64,000 nucleotides of DNA from Chondrosia reniformis (taxonomy: Eukaryota; Porifera; Demospongiae; Chondrillida; Chondrillidae), in contig OX359201.1 of assembly GCA_947172415.1 (NCBI GenBank), forward strand, positions 4,836,001 through 4,900,000, written 5' to 3'. A program made the position numbers and the translations under genes. A model generated the notes under the pieces. The model had not been told where the DNA came from, made no database searches, and saw nothing but the letters and a program-made list of their open reading frames with translations. Of this stretch, positions 15,001 to 25,800 are shown in pieces. The stretch's first letter is position 1, and the number at the start of each line of letters is the position of its first letter.

Positions 15001-17608
15001 GTATACTTTGATATGTGGATGTGACGTGACAATGCAATTCTCAACTTTGTTTCATAAACTGCCTACTTCCACTCAATACGTTGGACATAACCTCAGAAAG
15101 TGAGTATTTAATGATGTATACTTTGATATGTGGATGTGATGTGACAATGCAATTCTCAACTTTGTTTCATAAACTGCCTATTCCACTCAATACATTGGAC
15201 ATAACCTCAGGAGGTGAGTATTTAATGATGTTTAGTTTAATATATGTATGGATGTGACATTAAAATTTAATTCTTAACTTTGTAGGATGTGAGTATTTAA
15301 TGATGTATACTTTGATATATGGATGTGACATGACAATGCAATTTTCAACTTTGTTTCATAAACTGCCTACTTCCACTCAATACATTGGACTTAACCTCAG
15401 ATGGTGAGTATTTAATGATGTATACTTTTATATATGGATGTGAAATGACAATGCAATTCTCAACTTTGTTTCATAAACTGCCTACTTCCACTCAATACAT
15501 TGGACATAACCTCAGATGGTGAGTATTTAATGATGTATACTTTTATATATGGATGTGAAATGACAATGCAATTCTCAACTTTGTTTCATAAACTGCCTAC
15601 TTCCACTCAATACGTTGGACTTAACCTCAGCGGGTGAGTATTTAATGATGTACATATACTTTAGTATATGGATGCAGCATTAAAATTCATTTCTCAACTT
15701 CGTAGGAAGTGAGTATATACTTTGATATATGGATGTGACATGACAATGCAATTCTCAACTTTGTTTCATAAACTGTCTACTTCCACTCAATGCGTTGGAC
15801 ATAACCTCAGAGAGTGAGTATTTAATAATGTATGCTTTAATATATGTATGGATGTGACATTAAAATTTAATTCTTAACTTTGTAGGATGTGAGTATTTAA
15901 TGATGTATACTTTGATATATGGATGTGACATGACAATGCAATTCTCAACTTTGTTTCATAAACTGCCTACTTCCACTCAATACATTGGACTTAACCTCAG
16001 ATGGTGAGTATTTAATGATGTATACTTTTATATATGGATGTGAAATGACAATGCAATTCTCAACTTTGTTTCATAAACTGCCTACTTCCACTCAATACAT
16101 TGGACTTAACCTCAGATGGTGAGTATTTAATGATGTATACTTTGATATATGGATGTGACATGACAATGCAATTTTCAACTTTGTTTCATAAACTGCCTAC
16201 TTCCACTCAATACGTTGGACATAACCTCAGAAAGTGAGTATTTAATGATGTATTCTTTTATATATGGATGTGACATGACAATGCAATTCTCAACTTTGTT
16301 TCATAAACTGTCTACTTCCACTCAATGCGTTGGACATAACCTCAGAGAGTGAGTATTTAATAATGTATGCTTTAATATATGTATGGATGTGACATTAAAA
16401 TTTAATTCTTAACTTTGTAGGAAGTGAGTATTTAATGATATATACTTTGATATATGGATGTGACATGACAATGCAAATTTCAACTTTGTTTCATAAACTG
16501 CCTACTTCCACTCAATACGTTGGACTTAACCTCAGAAAGTGAGTATTTAATGATGTATACTTTTATATATGGATGTGAAATGACAATGCAATTCTCAACT
16601 TTGTTTCATAAACTGCCTACTTCCACTCAATACATTGGACTTAACCTCAGATGGTGAGTATTTAATGATGTATACTTTGATATATGGATGTGACATGACA
16701 ATGCAATTCTCAACTTTGTTTCATAAACTGTCTACTTCCACTCAATGCGTTGGACATAACCTCAGAGAGTGAGTATTTAATAATGTATGCTTTAATATAT
16801 GTATGGATGTGACATTAAAATTTAATTCTTAACTTTGTAGGATGTGAGTATTTAATGATGTATACTTTGATATATGGATGTGACATGACAATGCAATTTT
16901 CAACTTTGTTTCATAAACTGCCTACTTCCACTCAATACATTGGACATAACCTCAGAAAGTGAGTATTTAATGATGTATACTTTGATATATGTATGTGACA
17001 TGACAATGCAATTTTCAACTTTGTTTCATAAACTGCCTATTTCCACTCAATACATTGGACATAACCTCAGATGGTGAGTATTTAATGATGAATACTTTGA
17101 TATATGGATGTGACATGACAATGCAATTCTCAACTTTGTTTCATAAACTGTCTACTTCCACCCAATGCGTTGGACATAACCTCAGAAAGTGAGTATTTAA
17201 CAATGTATTCTTTTATATATGGATGTGACATGACAATGCAATTCTCTACTTTGTTTCATAAACTGCCTACTTCCACTCAATACATTGGACTTAACCTCAG
17301 CGGGTGAGTATTTAATGATGTACAGATACTTTGGTATATGGACGCAGCTTTATAATTTAATTCTCAACTTTGTAGGAAGTGAGTATTTAATGATGTATAC
17401 CTTGATATATGGATGTGACATGACAATGCAATTCTCAACTTTGTTTCATAAACTGCCAACTTCCACTCAATACATTGTACATAACCTCAGCGGGTGAGTA
17501 TTTAATGATGTATACTTTGATATATGGATGTGACATGACAATGCAATACTCAACTTTGTTTCATAAACTGCCTACTCCCACTCAATACATTGGACTTAAA
17601 CTCAGCTG
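1..17608 (+). repeat. Satellite array of intron-like monomers
   Basis: Uninterrupted tandem array of roughly 160-170 monomers; the left edge lies outside the window. Long monomers are 115 bp (a 105-bp variant lacks 10 bp near its start) and end in ACCTCAG. Short monomers are 75 bp and end in TTTGTAG or TTCGTAG. All start with GTGAGTAT. Starts at 10, 125, 200, 305, 380, 495, 610, 725 and 840 give an 830-bp higher-order repeat that recurs at 840; other higher-order forms repeat the 186-bp block at 1651, 4571, 5896, 7336, 9386, 10826 and 11961 with no change in its reading frame. Between each terminal AG and the next GTGAGT are exactly three variable bases (AAA, GAG, AGA, GAT, GAA, CTG, ATG, CGG). 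Branch-point-like TTCTTAAC or TTCTCAAC precedes the AG. The last junction, at 17609, has GTAAGT. One base is lost near 15181. Reading it as splicing-competent is inference. Confidence 0.95.
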
Positions 17609-17969
17609 GTAAGTAGTAAGGAGTATATATATTTGTTATGTTTTTTGTTACTAAGATAGTTGTCTATTTAGAATAAACAAAGAGAAGGTGGACCCTCCCT
17701 ACCACAATGAGCTTGCCACGCCCACCTTATAAACCATAATAAGTACAAGAAGGAACATCTTTGGATTTACAGAACTGACAATTAATCTTTTGAGTAAACT
17801 GATTGAATATTGATTCAGACTTTTATTTAATCTGATTAGCATATGGTAATAAGAACACATAATTTAGGAAAGTGCAAATAAACTCATTTTCCACTCTAAA
17901 ATGAAAGAAAAAAGAGAAATATTTTAACAATAGCATCAAGTATGTATAGTACATCTTTTGTCATTGCAT

Positions 17970-18218
17970 GAAAAATCTAAGATACCATTTTCCTACATGC
18001 TATATGCCTATTCTGTAAAATAGCCTATAAGGGAACTAAACCTGAAGAGAGCTTTGGATGAAGATACAGGAGTCTTTTCTTCCTTCTTTTCCCTTCTTTC
18101 ATCTTCTTCTCCACTGGGTCAGACAGCCGTTTCTGGGAATTCCACCCTTCATCAGTGATCCTGGGAGTCTTTGTCTTTTTCTTTTTCTTGATCTTCTGTA
18201 AATCCTTGGCATGATATC
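17970..18218 (-). mobile_element. Dispersed ~230-bp repeat, copy in duplication 1
   Basis: Minus-strand copy of the repeat described at 45638, with TACATGCTATATGCC, GAACTAAACCTG, CTTTGGATGAAGATACAGG, TTCCACCCTTCATCAGTG and TCTTTGTCTTTTTC. The same insertion is in duplication copy 2, so it predates the segmental duplication. Confidence 0.8.
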
Positions 18219-18644
18219 CATAGAACCATAGAACCACCTTGCATCCAACCAAGTATTTTGTTCTTGTACCCAGCAAATAAAATATTTGTTGGACTATATT
18301 TTGATGAATTCCATAATACATATGTTTTGGACCATCCCTATGTACTTAGAGAGATGTATACATATTAACCTTTAACATATGTACAGTATATGTACGTATT
18401 ATATCTACATACGTATGTACGTATATACATCATGTGTCCATCTACATCAGGAGGTAGTCTGTTATTCCTATTTTTAGTATTCCTACTGAATATTGTTATA
18501 TGAAAAAGTGAATACGTGCACATTCACCCTAAGGCCTTAGTCTCGTGTAGCCCAGACCGCTATTTCACCTCCATATTTACTTGATGACGTCATACGGTCG
18601 CCACCTCTCATAAATCACATTTAATGATTTATATAAATGGTAAA

Positions 18645-18965
18645 CTACAAGTTACTCCTAAGATTGTTAACTAATAACTGATAGTCAGTGATAAAGGATT
18701 GGATGTTAGAAACCTCCATATTATTAATCAGTTCAAAATCATTCCTTCTGTGAAACACCATTCTTGAGAGCTGCTTGCTAACTGCTTCTATTTCACTAAA
18801 AGGCACATCTTCTTCAATGGTGTATTCATAAAACTGGTGTTTAGATCTTGTCAGTGATACCCTCCCTCTAGTCTCCTTTCCTCTACACTGCAGCACAGAC
18901 TCCATTGGATGGTCTACTTGATCATCATACTCATCTGGATACAGGTCGTCTCCTGGCAACAGGGA
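18645..18965 (-). CDS. Distal copy of the NUDT19 terminal exon
   Basis: Intact last coding exon (107 codons including stop) preceded on the minus strand by the acceptor TTTCATTTCCAG. It opens with SLLPGDDLYPDEYDD, matching the LLPGDELY segment of NUDT19, and is in phase 0, so exon 4 at 25702-25899 could splice to it in frame. It differs from the proximal copy (22848-23168) by about seven residues and has no stop or frameshift. Both end in SNL, which loosely resembles a peroxisomal PTS1 tripeptide. It may be an alternative 3' end for NUDT19 or a silent duplicate; the sequence alone does not decide. Confidence 0.7.
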   Translation of the reverse strand, partial: SLLPGDDLYPDEYDDQVDHPMESVLQCRGKETRGRVSLTRSKHQFYEYTIEEDVPFSEIEAVSKQLSRMVFHRRNDFELINNMEVSNIQSFITDYQLLVNNLRSNL

Positions 18966-21089
18966 CTGGAAATGAAGCAATCAAATATGCATCTAATCAG
19001 TAAATGACAGTTATTATATATACGTATATACATTTTGTCCCAGGAGGATCCTAAGATGGCCACAAAATCCCAAGATACTCTAAACATGCAATGTCAATAA
19101 TTGTTCTATGTACTTAATAAAATCCCAGCATCTGCATATCCCAGGATACTCCGGACAAACAGTGACAGTTAATTCTTCTTAAATTTGGGTTAAACAGCAA
19201 GGAAATCCTGGGATAAACAGGAATTGCTCCTATACGTATATGTACAGCTAGAATTAATCTCCTGGTTGTTTCCTAAGATATACGTACCAGGGAGAGTACT
19301 AAGTATTTGAGACTATAACTTGGACATTTGTAGGCAACACTGGACATGAACGTAAGTTGATGAATAAACAAGAAGAAAAACAAGTATGTATATGAAATGA
19401 AAATTGTACAATAGCATACAGTCTCTATACACTAAAATATGATTTACGTACGTACTGTATGTAATAGAATAAGGTTTTCTTTTAACTGCGTCGAACCTAT
19501 CTTTTTAAAGGATCATCTTTCGACTTTTAGAGTGTCTAAAGATTATGTGACTGATTTAAAAACAATAACAATTTTTGTCACACTTCATAAAAGATTAACC
19601 TTGTTGTTCACAAGCAAACAAAGAAACAGTGAAAGTGAAATCCAATAACATAACTATAGTCAATGGTGATAGGCAATCAAAGTCTTACAATGAAAACAGA
19701 ACATTATCTATAAACCAATAACAAATTACATACAGTGAGAATAGCAGAAGTGACATGCCTTTAATATGTACAGTATATACGTATATATAAGTGTATATAT
19801 ACCCTAAACTTTATGATAATATGCCCATTTTGTTTCTAGGTCCTTTCTTGGAGCCGTATGAATTATTTATATTATTTATTTATATTATAGATTACCTTAG
19901 TATATTGTAACTTGCACTGTATATATCACTGGAGTATAGTGGCCAGTATAGATACTGCACATTTCATCTTATATATGTCCATTTCACATGTTGCACAAGT
20001 ATATAAGTATAGGATTGGCACTATAGCTAGTAACCAAATACATATTTATAAATTGGTAGAAACTGATTGCATGGTATATCTAAATGTAATTGATCACCCA
20101 GCAACTCAATATGCATGTTATATATACTGTACAGTAAGAGAAAATGATGACATAAGGGGACATTCACTGGATTTAGTTAAAAGCAGTGATCCAAACTCAC
20201 CACCAAAGTATACCACACTGATGAGCCCAAAGGAGAGCAAAACAACTGTCTGTAGTTCTTTGACAATTTTTTATCTTGAATGACTGGGAGACTATCACTG
20301 GTTGCCATTTTTAATAAGACTTTGGTCCCTTGGCTGGTTTGGCGCAATTTCTTCCAGTGATTATCCATGTTATTATAGAAAATACATACGTAGTACAACA
20401 ACAGAAACAAGCTGAAGTGCTTTAAGGTCATTAGAGAGCTACAATCCCCTTGCATGAGCTTAGTGGGAAAATATTAAAGGAAAGAACAGGTATATACAGT
20501 ATATCTGAAGCATTATAAAGTTAGGTTACTATAAATGGTATGTATGACATAATATACTAAGGAATGTACAGTACATAAACACATTAACAATGTACAGTTT
20601 AAAATCTCTGTATTGTGAAATTCTGGGGACCTAAAAACTCCTCATTATGAGGTTTAGAAGTACGTATATATGCAATATTTCTTACACTAAACATTTTTCA
20701 CGCAAACACCATCTCACCAATGAAAGTGTCTATACAGGAAAGCAAACCAATTTAGAAAATAAAGCTATTATATAGTAACTATATAATAACTTTATTTTCT
20801 GTATTATTCAGTGATACAATTAATTAAATATTGACAATTTGATCGAATACCACTGTCTTCACTGGTACCTGAAACTAAGACCAATCACTATAAACCCAAT
20901 AATGAATTATACAAAACGTTTTCAAGTGAAGTATATACAGTACGTAAATCTATTATATCGCTTGCATATATTACAATCTCTTTTTTGAACTACATATAAG
21001 GATATACATACGTAGTATCAGGTTAAGATAACACTAGACGTGTGTGTACATATTAATATGTAAGAAGAACAGCGGTGAAATGGTAGAAC

Positions 21090-21535
21090 AGTTAAATTAG
21101 AAATGTTAAATGCTTGCTGTATAAAGTGTGCACATTCCAAGGATGCACAAAGATTCCCAGGCTCACTGATCATCACGATCCTATAGACCACATCGCCATT
21201 GATGGATAGCTGTGCTGTCATCCCATCATGAAAGGACTTCACAAGGTTAGTGAAATTGTCAGGGGCACCCAGCTTTGCCAATGCACTCCACAATGCTGTG
21301 CGGAGTCATATATATGCCTTCTTCAAGTAAACAAGTGAGATGAACTACTTTGACCTGTGTTCTAATAACTTCTCCACCAGCTGCCAAAGGGTAAAGGTCA
21401 TATCTGAGCAGCCTTGACCCTTGCGGAACTCACACTTGTACTCTGGTAGCTCAGTCTCTGCAACCTGCTGTAGTCTCTCTTGGAGGATCCTGGCCATAAC
21501 CTTGCCCACTACCAGTGTTAGTACAATTTTGATTG
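21090..21535 (-). pseudogene. Truncated LINE reverse transcriptase
   Basis: Minus-strand translation gives a fragment of a non-LTR retrotransposon reverse transcriptase. About 21380-21535 reads GKVMARILQERLQQV, then a YKCEFRKGQGCSDM segment equivalent to the family's FRKGRGCSD motif. About 21180-21300 continues with WSALAKLGAP and KSFHDGMTAQLSINGD. An in-frame stop interrupts it near 21345, and the expected QGC-APTLF motif is blurred by frameshift. Both element ends and the endonuclease are missing, so it is a dead 5'- and 3'-truncated copy. It sits exactly between the two segmental duplication copies. Confidence 0.8.
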
Positions 21536-22044
21536 ACTAAATGTATATGTATTTTATTTTTAATGATAGTACGTAGCTATCATAGCATATATGCATATTA
21601 TTATGGATGTGACATGACAATGCAATTCTCTACTTTGTTTCATAAACTACCTACTTACACTCAATACATTGGACGTAACCTCAGCTGGTAAGTAGTAAGG
21701 AAGTAAAATGTTTTATGTTAGGTTTTATGTTACTAAGATAATTGTCTATTTAGAATAAACAAAGAGAAGCTGGTCCCTCCCTACCACAATGAGCTTGCCA
21801 CGCCCCCTTATACACAATAACAAGTACAAGAAGGAACATCTTTGGATTTGCAGAACAGACAATTAATCCTTTGAGTAAACTGATTGAATATATTGATTCA
21901 GACTTATATTTGATCTTATTAACATATGGTAATAAGTACACTTAATTTAGGAAAGTGCAAATAAACTCATTTTCTACTCTAAAATGAAAGAAAAAAGAGA
22001 AATATTTTAACAATAGCATCAAGTATGTATAGTACATCTTTTGT

Positions 22045-22298
22045 CATTGCATGAAAAATCTAAGATACCATTTTCCTACATGCTATATGCCCATTCTGTT
22101 CTGTAAAAGAGCCTATAGGGGAACTAAACCTGAAGAGAGCTTTGGATGAAGATACAGGAGTCTTTTCTTCCTTCTTTTCCCATCTTTCATCTTCTCCACT
22201 GGGTCAGACAGCCATTTCTGGGAATTCCACCCTTCATCAGTGATCCTGGGAGTCTTTGTCTTTTTTCTTGATCTTGATCTTCTGTGAATCCTTGGCAT
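22045..22298 (-). mobile_element. Dispersed ~230-bp repeat, copy in duplication 2
   Basis: Duplicated copy of the element at 17970-18218, with small deletions in the purine/pyrimidine-rich middle. Confidence 0.8.
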
Positions 22299-22497
22299 GA
22301 TATCCATAGAACCATAGAACCACCTTGCATCCAACCGAGTATTTTGTTCTTGTTCCCACCAAATGTTGGACTATAGGGTATATATTTTGATGAATTCCAT
22401 AATACATATAGATATATGTTTTTGGGCCATCCCCATGTACTTAGAGAGATGTATACATATTAACCTTAAACATATGTACAGTATATGTACGTATATA

Positions 22498-22642
22498 TTA
22501 TATCTACATAGGTATGTACGTATATATTGATCTACATAGGTATGTACGTATATATTGATCTACATAGGTATGTACGTATATATTATATCTACATAGGTAT
22601 GTACGTATATATTATATCTACATAGGTATGTACGTATATACA
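22498..22642. repeat. 28-29-bp tandem repeat
   Basis: About five units of roughly 28 bp with the core CTACATAGGTATGTACGTAT. The matching place in copy 1 (about 18405-18430) has one to two units, so this tract expanded after the segmental duplication. Confidence 0.85.
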
Positions 22643-22847
22643 TCATGTATCCATCTACATCAGGAGGTAGTCTGTTCTTCCTATTTTTAGTATTCCTACT
22701 GAATATTGTTATATGAAAAAGTGAATACATATTCACCCTTAGTCTCACGTAGCCCAGACCGCTATTTCGCCTCCATATTTACTTGATGACGACACACGGT
22801 TGCTACCCACTCATAAAATGTGTTTATTGATTTATATAAATAGTAAA

Positions 22848-25800
22848 CTACAAGTTACTCCTAAGACTGTTTACTAATAACTGATAGTCAGTGATAAAGG
22901 ATTGGACGTTAGAAACCTCCATATTATTAATCAGTTCAAAATCATTCCTTGTGTGAAACACCATTCTTGAGAGCTGCTTGCTAACTGCTTCTATTTCACT
23001 AAAAGGCACATCTTCTTCAATGGTGTATTCATAAAACAGGTGATCAGATCTTGTCAGTGATACCCTCCCTCTAGTCTCCTTTCCTCTACACTGCAGCACA
23101 GGGTCCATTGGATGGTCTACTTGATCATCATACTCATCTGGATACAGATCGTCTCCTGGCAACAGGGACTGGAAATGAAGCAATCAAATATGCATCTAAT
23201 CAGTAAATGACAGTTATTATATATACGTATATACATTTTGTCCCGAACTACGGTACGTATGTAATAGAATAAGATTTTCTTCTAACTCTGTTGAACCTAT
23301 CTTTTAAAGGATCATGATCATCTTTCGATTTTAGAGTGTCTAAAGATTATGTGACTGTTTTAAAAACAATAATGATTTTGGTCACACTTCATAAAAGATT
23401 AACCTTGTTGTTCACAAGCAAACAAAGAAACAGTGAAAGTGAAATCCAATAACATAACTATAGTCAATGGTGATAGGCAATCAAAGTCTTACAATGAAAA
23501 CAGAACATTATCTATAAACCAATAACAAATTACATACAGTGAGAATAGCAGAAGTGACATGCCTTTAATATGTACAGTATATACGTATATATAAGTGTAT
23601 ATATACCCTAAACTTTATGATAATATGCCCATTTTGTTTCTAGGTCCTTTCTTGGAGCCATACGTATGAATTATTTATATTATTTATTTATATTATAGAT
23701 TACCTTAGTATATTGTAACTTGCACTGTATATATCACTGGAGTATAGTGGCCAGTATAGATACTGCACATTTCATCTTATATATGTCCATTTCACATATT
23801 GCACAAGTATGTAAGTATAGGATTGGCACTATAGCTAGTAACCAAATACATATTTATAAATTGGTAGAAACTGATTGCATGGTACATCTAAATGTAATTG
23901 ATCACCCAGCAACTCAATATGCATGTTATATATACTGTACAGTAAGAGAAAATGATGACATATGGGGACATTCACTGGATTTAGTTAAAGGCAGTCATCC
24001 AAACTTGCCACCAAAGTATACCACACTGATGAACCCAAAGGAGAGCAAAACAGCTGTCTGTGGTACTTTGACAATTTTTTTTATCTTGAATGATTGGGAG
24101 ACTATCACTGGTTGCCATTTTTAATAAGACTTTGGTCCCTTGGCTGGTTTGGCGCAATATCTTCCAGTGATTATCCACGTTATTATAGTAAATACATACG
24201 TAGTACAGCAACAGAAACAAGCTGAAGTGCTTTAAGGTCATTAGAGAGCCACAATCCCCTTGCATGAGCTTAGTGGGAAAATATTAAAGGAAAGGACAGG
24301 TATGTACAGTATATCTGAAGCATTATAAAGGTAGGTTACTATTAATGTTATGTATGACATAATATACTAAGGAATGTACAGTCATAAACACATTAACAAT
24401 GTACAGTTAAAATCTCTGCATTGTGAAATTCTGGGGGCCTAAAAATTCCACATTAAGAAGCTTAAAATGACGTCACAAAACGTCATCGGTCACATGATAA
24501 ACATCACTGTTGGCAAAAAGTGTTGGCAAGTGTATAATTGTATAGTGTATAGTGTATAATAAAGGTGCGAAGATGGACCACGTTCGAGCAATGTTGGACC
24601 TTGAATCCGCTGCAAGCGAAACAGAGTTATTGGAAGCGTTGAAACAGCTAACGGTGAAATTACTGAAGGAGCTTTGCCGGGAATATTTCTTACATTAAAC
24701 ATTTTTCAGGCAAACACCATCTCACCAATGAAAGTGTCTATACAATAAAGCAAACCAATTCAGAAAATAAAGCTATTATATAGTAACTATATAATAGCTT
24801 TATTTTCTGTATTTTTCAGTGATACGATTAATTAAATAATTGACAATTTGATCGAATACCACTGTCTTCACTGGTACCTGAAACTAAGACCAAACAATCA
24901 CTATTAACCCAATTAATATAAACCCAATAATGAATTATACAAATGGTGTTCAAGTGAAGTATATACATAAATCGATTATATCACTTGCATATATATATAC
25001 GTATATTACAATCTCTTTTTTGAACTACATATAAGGAATATACATATAGTATCAGGTTAAGATAACACTAGATGTGTGTGTACATATTAAGTAAACATCT
25101 GTAATCTCTATACAAAGGTCTAGATAAGAAGACAAAAGTGATTTTTGATGATTCTAAAGCTTCATTCAATGACTCAATCAATGTTCCGTGAAACATGAGA
25201 ATTAAAGATATGGTCACCTGCCTAAAGCAGCCAGATAAATTAGCCCCATATTGGTGACTGAATTAGACAGGTTCCACATTAATATTTATATTGAAAACGA
25301 AACTAAATTAAATAATGCACATGTATAACATACATACGTATATGATATATTATACTAATTTGTGTGCTATATTATTCCATATATACCTAAAAGTGTAAAG
25401 CAGCTACTGTCCTGGTATATACGTACACCTAGCCAGGACTGCATGCAGAACTCGGGGCCAGAGGGGGCAAAATGAAAATTTTCAAAATTTAGGGTGGGTG
25501 GAATGGTATGAGGGGGTTGAAGCAGTTTAGGGGATTCTCAAAAGTCTAGGGGGGGGGAATCAATCCTGGGGTGGGGGGGCTCTATGCAGCCCTGCTAGCT
25601 TCAGTTTGTTAGAGAAGGCATATCACCTCTGTCAATACGTGTATGTCAATCTCCCTACCACCTATATCTACATACATTGGAGCTTATGATAGCTAACTTA
25701 CTAAAATCTTGTCCTTTGCCTTGACTCTGACTGGTAGACCTCTACTGGGACTTCCAAATATGGACTTGTGGAGAGCATATGAGTGTAGGCAAGGGAGTGA

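Larger units (their letters stand above)
17525..21057. repeat. Segmental duplication, copy 1
   Basis: This block matches 21604-25088 almost base for base. It begins inside the final satellite monomer, so the duplication carried one monomer with it, and ends at about 21057 next to a LINE fragment. It holds a ~230-bp dispersed repeat (about 17970-18218), the NUDT19 terminal-exon copy at 18645-18965 and long AT-rich stretches rich in TACGTA. About 400 bp at 19038-19440, with several CCCAGGAT/CCCAAGAT-like words, is present here and absent from copy 2. The remaining DNA, including an open frame at 19912-20283, shows no sign of being a gene. Confidence 0.9.
21604..25088. repeat. Segmental duplication, copy 2
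   Basis: Near-identical to 17525-21057. It starts with a single satellite monomer (21604-21687) ending CAG-CTG-GTAAGT, exactly as copy 1 does at the array edge, and ends at about 25088. Differences from copy 1 are an expanded run of TACGTA-containing 28-29-bp units at 22498-22642, loss of the ~400-bp block seen at 19038-19440, and an extra ~230-bp insert at about 24457-24684. Confidence 0.9.

Noticed and set aside
1..17608. CRISPR-like array
   Set aside because: The repeat fills the whole monomer with no unique spacers, and the DNA is eukaryotic.
19912..24124. Open frames of 123 and 134 residues conserved between duplication copies (19912 and 23720)
   Set aside because: Conservation only reflects the recent duplication. 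The frames differ in length through a shifted stop, have no domain and are rich in AT-type codons.
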